Origin: Triglochin maritima
Taxonomy: Eukaryota; Streptophyta; Magnoliopsida; Alismatales; Juncaginaceae
NCBI GenBank assembly: GCA_963682175.1
Contig: OY821788.1
Location: 12,604,001-12,668,000 of the forward strand
Direction of reading: 5' to 3'
DNA length: 64,000 nucleotides
Notes under the pieces: model-generated
Told to the model about the DNA's origin: nothing
Database searches by the model: none
Seen by the model: the letters and a program-made list of their open reading frames with translations, nothing else
Program-made: the position numbers and the translations under genes
In this document: positions 1 to 10,332 of the stretch, one piece after another
Layout of the letters: each line of letters starts with the position of its first letter
How positions within the stretch are numbered: position 1 is the first letter of the stretch

Positions 1-2
1 GT

Positions 3-1295
3 GCGCGGCTTATCATTAAAGTTAGGGGACGCCTGGCCTCCTGGCAAAAGGCTTTCCTCTCCATGGTGGGGCGTATTAAGCTGGTTCGGAGTATCCTTGC
101 ACCCTTCAGCATTTATTGGAGTACGGCCTTTTTACTTCCTCTCTTGGTCTTGAAGGAAGTTGAAGCCATCATGTGTCACTTTGTGTGGGGAGACTCAGAA
201 AAGGCAGTAGTGGCGGTGTCCTGGAAAGATTGTTGCACACCAAAGGCTGAAGGAGGTTTGGGGTTGCGGCACCTCACCGATTGGAAGGACGTGGGTATGA
301 TACACCTCTTTTGGTTACTTGCAGGGTGCTCCGACTCCCTTTGGCTCAGATGGATGAGGTGCAAATACCTCAGAAACAAGACCATGTGGATGGCAAGACC
401 CCCTGCGCAGAGTTCATGGGCATGGAGAGGCATCCTCCGTGTGCGGGAGATTTGCCTTGAAGCATTTTCGCCTAGCAGTGGCCACTGGCGAGGACATAAA
501 GTTTTTGAAGATCCATGGGCGAGACCACCTCTTATCTGAGAAAGGTTTGGGCCATGTCTCAGATATGACATGGCGCTACCGCTCGACACCACCATCCATC
601 GCTTCATCCAGGGAGGCACCTGGCATCTCCCTGAGCCGCGCTCCACCACTATGGTTCAATTGTGGCCAAAAAACTCCATGCGGTTCCGATTGAGGGGATA
701 GGGACACCCTTGTTTGGGGGAGAGCAGAGGAAGTTTACGTTTACCATGGCTGAAACTTGGTCCTTGGTACACCAACCGCAATTAAAGGTGTGGTGGGCAA
801 AGGTGGTCTGGCACAAGATGCACGTCCCAAAAGCATGTTTTTACTCTGTGGAAGGCAATGGGGGGACGCCTAGCGACTGCATCCTTCCTACGTACGCGAG
901 GCATCCAGGTTGACCCTACTTGTTGACTTTGCAACCAGGCTGTGGAAGATTTGAATCACCTTCTTGCCACTTGCACGTACACTGTCTATGTGTGGACGGA
1001 GATGCGGTACCAACTTCAGATAAATAGGACCCCACGGCCGGTGTTCCATGAGGAGATAACACGCCACACTAGGAAGGTTAGACGGCAGGACAAGCTTCAC
1101 CAAAGCCTTGCTTTTCTACATCTTGGAGTGACAGCCTACGAGATATAGATGGAACGAAATAGGCGCATCTTCGAAGGGCAGGTACAACCCCCTACCCAGG
1201 TGATGACTCAGATTGTCGAAGTCATGCGTATAAAGGGTAATAGATTTGGTGGTGATATGGAAGCGAGAGGTGCCTTTATGAACACCTGGGCCTAA
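3..1295 (+). pseudogene. LINE (L1-type) reverse transcriptase C-terminus and zf-RVT region, decayed
   Basis: The reading frame from base 3 shows the end of a non-LTR reverse transcriptase (a W-x-x-x-x-LS-x-x-GR-like block, then the YW..F.LP block). It continues with the WKD-C-PK-EGGLGLR block and a W.WRGIL segment typical of plant L1-type LINEs. After a stop at 537-539 the same frame continues. A W-based segment follows near 770-830 and a decayed zf-RVT finger (CNQAVEDLNHLLATC) near 935-975. Another frame ends with a W-to-stop change just before MERNRRIFEG near 1145-1185. At least two stops and two frame changes make it non-functional. The 5' part lies outside the window. No clear poly(A) tail or target duplication was found, so the 3' limit is approximate. 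Confidence 0.85.
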
Positions 1296-2632
1296 GTGGC
1301 CTGATGCATGGCCCCCCATGCTATGGATGTACTAACAAGCCGGGTACTGGTAAATGCCCTGTTAAGGGCCAGAGTAGATCAGTCGGGAGGGGACTAGGGA
1401 CTGACCACTGCAGCTAGTATTCTGTTGTGTTAGCCTGGCTGCATTTCAGCCGCTCGACGAGCACATTTTTGTTACTTAGACTTAGATAGCATACAGTTGA
1501 AGTAGCGTAGACCATAGTTTACTTTCAGTTTCTATGTGTAGTTATACGCCGGTTTAGTTTGTAAATTCTCACCATATAAATGAAAATGTGGAGGCGATAA
1601 GACCTCCATTTTACTTGCAAAAAATGGACGTTATGTAACATTATTATCACAAACCTTTCTCTTGGACTTCTGTACACTTCTTTTTCTTTGACCGGTAAAC
1701 TTCTCTACACTTCCAAGGTGCAAAAACTAAAAAGTTTCATTTCAAGGTGCACAAACATTAGACTCCAGCAATGAAAAGTTCCCCTATCGTTAACATAAAT
1801 GGTATTTCTACTCCTGTCTAAGCAATACGCTATACATGGAAATTTTGGAGTGGTGGGGGGGTGACTTCATGTAAAATCTCCTTTTCTTAATTTGCTAAAG
1901 TTGTCGGAGATTTTAAAGTGGTTTTGAATCTTAAGGGTGTGCTATACTAAATTCATCAATTGTAAATGTCAAAGTGCTTCCACTTGAGATTTACACATTT
2001 AACATTAGATAATGACGTGATATGTTTTCCCTTTGTTTGGATAAAGTACGAACATGTCAATTTCAACCAATTGTAGTACTCATTTGAACAAAGTGGAACC
2101 TACAATGATATCTACATAATAAAAAGGTGAAGTGAAGTAAAGCAAACATACTCATGTTTCAAATGTTAGAATTATTACTTTGCACTAATCGGACATAACC
2201 GGAGTCAAGATAAGATATGCGAAATGGAAATTTCATAATTGTGTTCAGCAGACCAGGTTAATATAGACTTTGTGCAGTCCAATGGAGATGATTTATCCCT
2301 TTTTTTCCCAAAGCATATTGTATTTTCTAATTAAATCTCAACATGGAACCAAAACGTTAAGCTAACACAAGACTAGAGAATCAACCAACTCTGCCAACCC
2401 CAATTTCTACTCATCAAATTAAAAAAGTCGTTTTTTTACCAGAATCAGTTTCCTTCGATTACCCCCAATCTCCCAGAATCCGACCCGCAGTTTAATTTTT
2501 CTATAAAAAAATTAATAATCCACACGGTCGTAAACACCTAAGACCACCAACCAAATTGCAGATCAAAAGGACCGGAAAAAGTATATGGATTGGGATTGGA
2601 GAGATGAGATGGAGAGGGCGAAAATTACCAAC
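1296..2632. other. AT-rich non-coding stretch after the LINE
   Basis: No coding frame is recognisable on either strand. The first ~350 bases are probably LINE 3' UTR: moderately GC-rich, ending in an AT-rich tail near 1560-1640. The rest is AT-rich and looks unique within the window. If the minus-strand exon at 2633-2666 is real, this stretch would be its first intron. I searched it for a second exon of an RNA-recognition-motif protein and did not see one. Confidence 0.5.
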
Positions 2633-2666
2633 CTATGTAGACGGTGCAGCTTGGGTTCCGCGTCAT
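2633..2666 (-). CDS. Candidate first coding exon of an RRM-type RNA-binding protein (fragment)
   Basis: On the minus strand an ATG opens MTRNPSCTVYIG, which then meets a GT donor (ATAG followed by GTTGGTAAT) inside the last glycine codon. Beginnings of this kind, with TVYIG as the first beta strand (RNP2) of an RNA recognition motif, are known from small plant RRM proteins. Exon, phase and donor fit together and an upstream promoter is plausible. Against it: the exon is only 34 nt and no downstream exon is visible in the 2.6 kb to the left, where a LINE sits. It may be a truncated gene, or a gene whose intron is longer than the window shows. The assignment is by pattern only. Confidence 0.35.
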
Positions 2667-2820
2667 CCTGCACGAGATACACAGAACTTGATTATCTGAA
2701 CTATATATCCTATCGAATGGTCTAGGAGTCAATCAGTCCAGGACTCAAGGGTAAAAAAGATGGCCCATGGGTTTGGGGGAAAAAACTAGATTTGTTTTAT
2801 ATTTTATATACTCTAATACA
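2667..2820 (-). promoter_or_regulatory. Possible promoter and 5' UTR of the candidate RRM exon
   Basis: Reading leftwards on the minus strand there is a TATA-like stretch (TATATAAAATATAAA, near 2800-2818), then an ATGGGCC/TGGGCC-type site II motif (around 2762-2772), then about 100 bases of leader before the ATG. Site II motifs are common in promoters of plant housekeeping and RNA-metabolism genes. The order TATA, then site II, is unusual, because site II normally lies upstream of the start region. Confidence 0.25.
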
Positions 2821-3835
2821 CTTTATTTTTTTAATCTCAAAAAACATGTGAATAAGACAGTTGAATTTTGATATCTAGATTTTGTTATTCAAAGTCTAAG
2901 GAACTCCCAACTAAATTAAATTCATTTAGTTCGTAAAAAAATTTGATCTAGTCTCAACTCAACATTCACGTTTAGGTATCATAAATAATAATAATAGTTT
3001 TGGTAAGCGAAGGAGAAACAAACTCAATTAGTTTAGTTGGTAAAACTAAAATTTGGTTGTTGCGATCGACAAAATGGATTCTCAATGGTTGTAGTTAAGT
3101 TAAAGCTGACGAAATGAAGTTGAATTCATCTACTTTGATATCTATACATAGATTGATCTAACATTGGTTTGTATAACCAAGCGGGAGCAAAAGAAAATAA
3201 AGGTGGTTGTATCCAATATTCTAACTAACGTGTTAATTTGGTTTCTTGGTACAAGAACCAGTATTGGCTTCTTCTAACTACGTTCAATCACATATTTCGA
3301 AGTTAAATTAAAAGCATCTTAATAGTTGATTTCTAACATTTTCTCTATGCTTTAAAAAAATGATTTTTAACCTAAAGCATTATTCAAATCGCAAAATTGG
3401 TGGAAGTTGGTTAAAAATGGTTATGTACACGAGTAGAGCCTTGATTTTTTGGTCTAGGGATCAAAATATGTATAAGATGATAAGATGAGTTTTTGCTATT
3501 CTGCTACTCAGAAACCTCTGATTAGTTAAAATGTCATTCAGTTACGATTATTTGTTTAGGAGCAACCAAAATAAGTTGTTAACCTTCCAAATTGCCATTA
3601 TGATATTTTTTGTCACTTCGTTAGTCTACACGTTATGTTCCTGTTAGCTACACATAATTAGTTCTAATAAACACTCTCTTACACTAACTAACCCCTCTTC
3701 CCTCCAACGTTTGCCGCCAAAAAGGCTCCAACCCCTACTGTCGTCACATCTTAGCATCACTACTTTTCCTTCACCTTCTTCCCCACCTTCTTAAGCCCCC
3801 CTGTGTTGGTGTTTGTGTAGTGTTTGTGTGAGAAG
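2821..3835. other. AT-rich intergenic DNA
   Basis: No frame with protein-like composition, no RNA gene and no repeat shared with the rest of the window was seen. The last ~150 bases become C/T-rich (CTTCCCTCC, CTTCACCTTCTTCC), which would suit a 5' UTR for the GRF zinc-finger remnant that follows. Confidence 0.4.
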
Positions 3836-4332
3836 ATGAAGATGAAAGGTGAAGGTAGTAGTGGGTCTACAAGCCACTTTGGCCGACCAAATATTTGTAG
3901 ATGTCACCTTCCCGCGGCCATTTACACCTCCGGTCACGCATGGAGCTTAGGTCAAAGATTTTATGGTTGTTCTAGGTTTTCGGTACATTTTTTGTCCAAT
4001 TTGTTCGACTTTTTTTAATTGTTGTAGTATGTGTTTGACGTAATGTCATGTGGTTGTAGCAGGAAGGCAAATATTGTTGTTACTTTGGCTGGGTAGATGA
4101 CAATGTTTCTGAGACGGTGTATAGCATGACGCAATGACTGGAACAATTAAGTCACGGTGACTTGTGACCTACTATCCACAATTAAGTTAGAGACTGTTAT
4201 TGAGGCACAAAGAGCTCAAGTTGTGGACGTTCAAGAAGTTTGAGAAGAGTTACTGAAGAGATCAATTGGACATGCGAAGTTGGTAGACAAGTTGTTGTTG
4301 TTGTTGTTGTTGTTGTCTTTAGCCTTTTTTGT
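3836..4332 (+). pseudogene. GRF-type zinc-finger membrane protein gene, two exons, broken
   Basis: Exon 1 starts at ATG 3836 and encodes a low-complexity head, then C-R-C-x-LPA-x-I-x-TS and GQRFYGCSRFS, the first half of a GRF zinc finger. A GT donor follows at 3983 and an AG acceptor at 4058-4059. Exon 2 resumes in phase with QEGKYCCYFGWVDD, the second half of the finger. A TGA at 4135-4137 stops the frame. In another frame from about 4199 a coiled-coil-like segment follows (with one stop), then a run of leucines and a hydrophobic segment, matching the C-terminal coil plus single membrane helix that these plant proteins have. Stop plus frameshift make it a pseudogene. GRF fingers bind nucleic acid; the role of this family is not established. 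Confidence 0.6.
4291..4316 (+). repeat. (GTT)n microsatellite encoding poly-leucine
   Basis: Uninterrupted GTT repeat. In the frame of the GRF-gene C-terminus it reads as consecutive leucines (TTG codons) leading into the hydrophobic membrane segment, so repeat expansion here would lengthen the helix. Confidence 0.8.
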
Positions 4333-4440
4333 CGGTTTGTTGGCTATTTGATTCAAGTATTTCATTGGGTAGAGGTTGTAGCATGGTTGTTGTTGTGTTC
4401 TTGAGTTAGATTTATATTTATGGTAGTTGGAGTTGTGTTG

Positions 4441-4721
4441 TTAAGAGTGTTGTTTGTACTGGATTTATGTTTGTGTTGGTTGGTGTTGTGTTGAAGTTGA
4501 TGAATGAGTATTGTTGTTTCTCTTATTGCACACCACAAATCTTGTTTCTTTTATTGTACTGGATTTATGTTTGTTATTGGCTTCACATATAACAACAAAT
4601 ACATCCACGACAACTACATACAACAACAATTGCATCCACAACAATTACATACAACAACAAGTACATCCACACCAATGACATACAATACAACAACAAATGC
4701 ATCCACAACAAGAACATACTG
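4441..4721 (+). repeat. Short direct repeats and a degenerate CAA/CATCCACAA minisatellite
   Basis: A ~20-bp string (GTACTGGATTTATGTTTGT) occurs twice about 100 bases apart. From about 4591 to 4721 an imperfect ~30-bp unit built of ACAACAA and CATCCACAAC words repeats four to five times. An open frame across it is only a product of the stop-poor repeat and is not called as a gene. Confidence 0.6.
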
Positions 4722-5189
4722 ATATGGATTGAACTTCAATTGTTTCATACTATGCATATTGATATGGGAAGCATTATATACATGCATAGATTACATATAT
4801 GAAGGAGGCTAAATCATATAGAAAAATGGAGAATTTAAATTGGAACTTAAGCATTAAGATCTAGGTTTGTCATCATAAAAAATGAGGAGATTGTTGGTTT
4901 TTAGGCCTTAATCTATATTAATTTTGATGATTAATCAAACTAATCTTAATCAATCAACCAAATCAATCAAAGTGGGCAAACAAGATTACATGCATTGAAT
5001 ACATACTTGTATATTTGCAATCATCTTAATAGGTTGATATAGATTATCAAGAGAATGAGCATTCTAACAAATACTCAAGAATGAAGACTTGTAATCAAAG
5101 CTTTGGACCAAGACTTGTAATTTTATATGTATTGAGTCGATAAGGTTTAATGTAAACTTGAGCACTAGGATTCTATCCCGACCAAGTTC
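4722..5189 (+). mobile_element. Sirevirus-like copia 3' UTR, polypurine tract and start of 3' LTR (fragment)
   Basis: The text before 4892 ends in CATCATAAAAAATGAGGAGAT, a polypurine tract matching the one at 10318-10332. LTR sequence then begins at TGTTGG (4892) and contains TTTTGATGATTAATC. A conserved polypurine tract followed by a TTTGATGAT word just inside the LTR is a mark of Sirevirus copia elements. The first ~290 bases of LTR align by eye with the LTR starting at 10333 (AAGACTTGTAATCAA, then an ACTAGG word). The LTR is cut at 5189, where a different LTR-like sequence begins. Confidence 0.6.
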
Positions 5190-7286
5190 TGAAATGCCCC
5201 AAGCCCGGTTAGGTACTTACCCACCTGGACTAGTGCGTTAAAACGATCTACGATCACTTCCAGCAGCACACTCTAGTAATTCAACCAAATAAATAATCCT
5301 GGTAGGCCTAAAACAATCTGGAGAAAAAAATGGTAACAAATTTTTGTGAGCTCGACAACCAGCAAGCACCAACCGTTAATCATACATAATCATAATCATG
5401 CGACAAATACAAAATGTGCCGATCAGTTAACACATACAATCAGAAATCATATATTATAAATAATATGCATGCATCACAAATTATGGAACTTCAATTGACA
5501 ATACCACATAATGAACTAGAGCATATTCATGCATCATATATCTCATTTCTAATTGATGATAATCATTAGGACATATATATGAACTAGAGAACAACTTAAT
5601 TTGCATCTCATAGTTAGCATTCATCAATTTCAATCAACAAGCAATATGAATTAGAGCAAGTATGTGTCTTGGTTCCCTTTTCAATTAATAACAATCAATA
5701 GACAATATGAACTAGAACACAAACATGCATCATAGTTGCCATTATTAACTCAATTCAGTCAATCATTTCATTAGTGATACATACATGTATCGGGAATTCT
5801 GAAGAATTTCCACCGCTGGCACATGCGGTCTTCCAGTTAGTGTATGGCCCATCCCCACACCCGTTTTGTAATCTTAATCATTTACAACACTTTTAGTTTC
5901 AATCTCTTTCCATTCAGTTCATTATGGGATCCCATACACCAACCTGTGTCAATACAATAGATAACATATTTGTATATGTGGTCCTACAACCGCCACTAAT
6001 ATCATAGGAGGTGTGCCCCGTCGGGCCCAATACTCTGAAGAGTCACATACTCTGAAGAGTCATGCTCCGTAGAGCCCAGTAGTGCCAAACTCACCATTCA
6101 CTTTTCAGCATTTAAATTGGTAGTGTGTAATTATCGCACTTGTTATCCCATCAGAATAACTCACAGTTGGATTTATCAATATTCAATAACCCATTGGTTA
6201 TGTATCATTTCTGTGGTAATAACTACATCATAATTTACTTGCTAACATGTGAGTAACAAGTCAATGATAAAATTCAATATTCGCGGTCCAACAGGAATGG
6301 TAATTTAACTAGAACTCACTAGTTTAATTATAGGAATATCACGTGTTATAACCCACATTAATTAATGAATTCAAATCACATCACTTAATGGGATAATAAC
6401 ATTGCTTACAATCATACCAATCATTTTAGTAGTGACTTGAAAATCAACCATTTAAATCAATCATTAAGAAGGCCAACTAGCAAGGCCGCAAATCACAGAC
6501 AATTGATTAACTACACTTATCATCTCTACAACCATTTCCAGCTTTATCAGGATTATCAATCAACATCAAGGTTAACACAACTTATGGAAAGCAATTATGG
6601 CACCATACTTAGAACCAATGCAAATCTCAATCAAGTCATGCAGGCATTTGATCAAAACATCAAATATTCAATAGGCTCAAAAGTTGAACGTGAAAACATG
6701 ATCTAGTGAAAAACCGTTGTATCTCACAGCTTAAATCCATGAACACCACAACATAAAGCACGACTTCAATTGTAAAACAACATGCTGAGTTTAAAGTTTA
6801 AATACCACTTACGTATGCCAGACCACAGATTTGTCTACATGGACAATGCCGCAAAGTTATTATTCTAGTTCACTAAGAGTCACAATACCAACATAAATCC
6901 CTACCATGACATAGTGAGATTAAAATTCTATCAATCACATTCCTTTCTATCATTCTACAATTCCAGGCAATTATATCTGGTGAACTCGATAAGTAACCAA
7001 TTAATCCATTAAGATATAACGTTCATCTCACTAAGCAATAATCATGCATGACTAGGCTTAAAAAGAAAAAGGGAGTTGCAACAATCATTGTTATCGATGC
7101 ATCTTCCCAACACATGAGCATATCACCTCCTTCTGTCATCCAACAAAAATGCTTAGTTAAACTAATATAACCATAAATTCTGGGAACTCCAAACTGATGA
7201 AAAGGTACCCTAGAACTAATATGTTCCTCTTGAAGGTCATTTAACTTCAATACACCAAGATATATTCACTATGATTCCAACTAATT
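5190..7286 (+). mobile_element. Probable gypsy (chromovirus-like) LTR fragment
   Basis: No coding capacity. It begins TGAAATGCCCCAAGCCCGG, the TG-plus-CCCC start common in Tekay/Del-type plant LTRs. It also holds a GC-richer block (near 5820-6090) with repeated ACTCTGAAGAGTCA words and CCCGTCGGGCCC. Its style and length (~2.1 kb) resemble the better supported 2052-bp solo LTR at 49319-51370, although the two are not close in sequence. The right end is cut by LTR X. Small open frames inside it (for example 6437-6706) look random. Family assignment is inference. Confidence 0.4.
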
Positions 7287-7600
7287 TGTTGGTTTTTTGG
7301 CTAATAATCATTAATCTGTTTTGATGATTAATCAACATTTCAATAAAAACATGTATCAATTGGAATATCTTTGCTTGCATATATGTGTGTTATCTAACAT
7401 TTCAGGATTCAAGTTTGAGTTAAATTAAAGATGAAGATTAAAGAGTAGTTAGGTTTAAATTCCATGTATTTAGGCCTCAAATGTAACTTGGCACTTGAAA
7501 TCCATGATTCATTGCATTACACGTCACTTAGGATATCCTAGACTTCATTAGAAATTCAACCAAACTCATTAGAACCGCAGAACAGGAAATCTGCACTAAA

Positions 7601-8346
7601 TCGGTTGACCGGTACAACCTTTTGGTTCGACCGATTTTCACCAGAACTTCCCAGGCAACAAAATTTGTCCCACACAGTCGACCGATATTCTTCACCCGTT
7701 CAACCGTTTATTCTATCTGGTTTGCCTGTCTTAATTCGGTCGACCGGCTTTTCATTCTGTTCGACCGTCTCACCTTGTCGAGTGAGAAATTAGTTTACCC
7801 AATACAAATATTTCAGCTAATCATTTGTCGACACGTGTCCAGTTAGTGAGACTTTCGGTCGACCGAAACTTGATATCTGTTCGACCGAATGTTTTCCGTA
7901 TTTGTATTTATTATGACCGTTATACTGGTCGTATACTCCAACGGTCGTATACACATTTTACTAACTAACCTTATTTTGGATTTAGTCTTCCGGTCGACCG
8001 GATTTCCCTTTACGGTCGATCGAATCTTGATTCTTCCCTGTCTCATTCTTACTGGATATTTTCGGTCGAACTTTGCACTCACCTCGTTCGACCGATTACA
8101 CTTGTTGTTATCGGGTCTCAAATCAAACATGTCAACCGGTCGACCGAAACTCTACTCACGGTCGACCGATACTTAAGTCTCTTCCAGACCCAGTCCTACT
8201 GTCTCTTTTTGGTCAATCTTGTATTCCAAACCGTTCGACCGATCACTTTAGTTCTAGCCAAATAGGATCGACCGTTAGCATCTTCGGTCGACCGAACCGA
8301 GCACTACTTCATTTCGGTCGACTGTATAACACGATCCGGTCGACCG
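7601..8346 (+). repeat. Array of CGGTCGACCG palindromes in LTR X
   Basis: Exact 10-bp palindromes are at 7737, 7856, 7991, 8137, 8159, 8285 and 8337. About ten one- or two-base variants lie between them (GTTCGACCG, CGGTCGATCG, CAGTCGACCG, CGGTCGACTG). Copies are irregularly spaced, from ~20 to ~150 bases apart, and embedded in AT-rich DNA upstream of the TATA box. Each copy contains a SalI-type GTCGAC core and three CG dinucleotides. Confidence 0.9.
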
Positions 8347-8442
8347 TTTGTTTCCAGAAACATGTCCTGTCATTTCTGAATTGTGTTTTCTTGCACATAT
8401 TTTTGACCACTTAAATCCCAACGGCTAGAACTTGTTTAGAGC

Positions 8443-8450
8443 TATAAATA
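8443..8450 (+). promoter_or_regulatory. TATA box of LTR X
   Basis: TATAAATA, in the context GCTATAAATAGAGC, sits about 100 bases after the palindrome array and ~510 bases before the LTR end. This is a sensible place for the U3/R boundary of a copia LTR. Confidence 0.6.
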
Positions 8451-8966
8451 GAGCTTAGAATACTCATACAAAGCTACCAATCTTTCTCTAAGCTCAAAAT
8501 CTCATTACTACTCCCAAATTGCTCTAAACCTTTATGCTCATATCTTCTCACTTGAAATCATCTTCACTAGATTGCATCATTCATTTCAAGTGCCCAAGAT
8601 TAGTTGCCGAGTATTATTCTTCAAGAGTTGTACAAGCTTCCGGAGTGAAGCTCTTCTCGGATTGTGAGACGGTGGTCCAAGCTAGGTGAGGGTGTTCGCA
8701 AAGCTTGTGGTGTAAAGGCGTGATCTCGGCCCGCAACGGAGATCAGATTAGTGGAGGACGCGAAGTTGCTCGAGTAAGAGCAATTCGTAAGAGAGGACTA
8801 GGATCTGATGGTTGGATCCAAACCTCTATACATCCGGAGTAGTTGTTTGTTTGTTCTCTCTTTAATATTATTGTCTTATCTTTGAATTTGGTATAGCTAT
8901 CTTAAAAACCGTAATTAGTTTATTCACCCCCCTAGACTAAGTTTAGGGGCTAGTATACCCTACATT

Positions 8967-8979
8967 TGGTATCAGAGCC
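8967..8979 (+). other. Primer binding site (initiator tRNA-Met) for element X
   Basis: TGGTATCAGAGCC, complementary to the 3' end of plant initiator tRNA-Met, lies two bases after the LTR end. This is the usual primer for Ty1/copia elements. Confidence 0.9.
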
Positions 8980-9016
8980 TTGTTAATTGCATTTAGACAA
9001 ATTCACACTTGTAGCA

Positions 9017-9723
9017 ATGGCCCAACAAAGAGAGGGATTTCACACCGGAAGACCTCCTTTGTTTGATGGAACAAACTATGCCTATTGGAACAAACTATGC
9101 CTATGGGTGTCCTTTCAAATACCATATACTCAAAACAAACAATTAGAACGTATGGATGATGATGGGTTAGCCATGATTCAAATGAATGCTAAACTCATGA
9201 ACATAATTATACACATGATGAGCTTCAAAATGCATTTCATGACTTAGTTAAACAATATGAGATCATTTGTGAAAAGAACAAAAATGCGAGAAAGCAAATT
9301 AAAGATCTCCAAAGCCAAATTGAAACATGCATGAATGAGAAAAATGAGGTGGTTGCTAAACTAGAAAACTATGCGTCAAACTTTGATAAATTAAAAGCAA
9401 CACCCATAAATTGTGAACAATTAGATCTTCATGCCTACAATATGCAATTAAGAAAAGATCTAGAAAAGTTCACCAATGGAACTAAGATGCTTAACATGCT
9501 ATTAGGAAGTCAAAGACAATCGTTACAAAAACATGGTTTAGGATTTAATGCAAAATTGAAAAACCATGCTTCCTATACAACTTTAAATGGAAAGCACTTA
9601 GTTGTAAAGCATACTTCCTCAAATGTGTGGGCTCCTAAAACCAAAATGGTTTGGGTTCCCAAAGCTAATATTCAAGGACCCAAAGTTGTTTGGGTACCTA
9701 AATCTACACTTGTAGGTGCTTGA
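9017..9723 (+). pseudogene. Copia gag, chimera of a type-X N-terminus and a type-B C-terminus
   Basis: From ATG 9017 the N-terminus reads MAQQREGFHTGRPPLFDG then NYAYW, the DUF4219-type start of copia gag. An 18-bp tandem duplication (AACAAACTATGCCTATTGG repeated) lies at 9070-9110. After about 9207 the sequence switches to a coiled-coil gag C-terminus (from the DELQNAF frame) nearly identical to 12970-13403. The UBN2-type middle and any zinc knuckle are missing. The C-terminal frame runs to a stop at 9721-9723 through a W-V-P-K repeat segment (three copies), typical of the spacer before protease. No protease or polymerase follows. Confidence 0.7.
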
Positions 9724-10332
9724 GGAAGAAATTGGTGGTGACCGGGTGAGCTCAAGAGTCAAATTCAATTCCGGTTGCATCACCAAATGAGATTGGAACC
9801 AATTCAAACTTCAAGTTGGTATAATGTCTTATCGTCTAAATTTTTCGATAAAATTGGTTCTAATCTAGTTAATATGCTTGATTGTCATATCCTTAGATGT
9901 TTAATTCATTGCAAATGATTTATCACATCCATTGATTATAAATGTAAAATTTTAAATGGATGTTAGAATAAGGCCTAAGTTGAAACTTAAATGAAATTAA
10001 CTTGAATCATATTCATAGTTTTCATCTAGCCTTATTGATAGGGGAGGCTTAAATGTTATATCTTTTATTAGTGTAATGAAGTGGAAAATTTAGGGAGAGC
10101 AACTTCATTAGAAGACATCCAAATTCTATGCTTAAAGTCATAATTATTTTGTTTTTGATGGATGTCAAAGGGGGAGAGATAATTGAGGGGGTAACTTAGA
10201 ATTTGGCATAAAATTGAACAAAAACTATGCACATCCATAGGGGGAGCATTAATATGCATACTTTACAAATACAAATTCCATGTATTTAGATAGAGTTAAG
10301 ATATAGGTTGCCATCATAAAAAAGGGGGAGAT
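9724..10332 (+). other. Copia 3' UTR with several polypurine tracts
   Basis: No frame is open. Purine runs are at 10167-10177 (AAAGGGGGAGA), 10186-10192, 10239-10247 (AGGGGGAGC) and finally 10318-10332 (AAAAAAGGGGGAGAT), immediately before the LTR. Repeated polypurine tracts upstream of the 3' LTR are characteristic of Sireviruses. The gene order jumps straight from gag to this 3' UTR, so pol has been lost. Confidence 0.7.

Larger units (their letters stand above)
7287..8964 (+). mobile_element. Copia (Sirevirus-like) 5' LTR, type X
   Basis: The sequence begins TGTTGG and ends CCCTACA, directly followed by TTTGGTATCAGAGCC, the usual copia primer site. A TTTTGATGATTAATC word lies 38 bases in. 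The middle holds an array of CGGTCGACCG palindromes, followed by a TATA box. The region downstream of the TATA box contains the CTCGG...GGACTAGGA block also seen in LTR B. Length is 1678 bp. The left 5 bp (AATTT) cannot be matched to a right target copy because the element is chimeric downstream. Confidence 0.75.

Noticed and set aside
4504..4722. 72-codon threonine-rich frame
   Set aside because: Product of a stop-poor CAA/CATCCACAA minisatellite.
6437..6706. 89-codon frame in the LTR-like block
   Set aside because: Low-complexity AT-rich composition, no recognisable motif, no relative elsewhere in the window.
7601..8346. Palindrome array as a CRISPR-like repeat
   Set aside because: Repeat units are only 10 bp, spacing is irregular, the setting is a plant LTR, and there are no cas genes.
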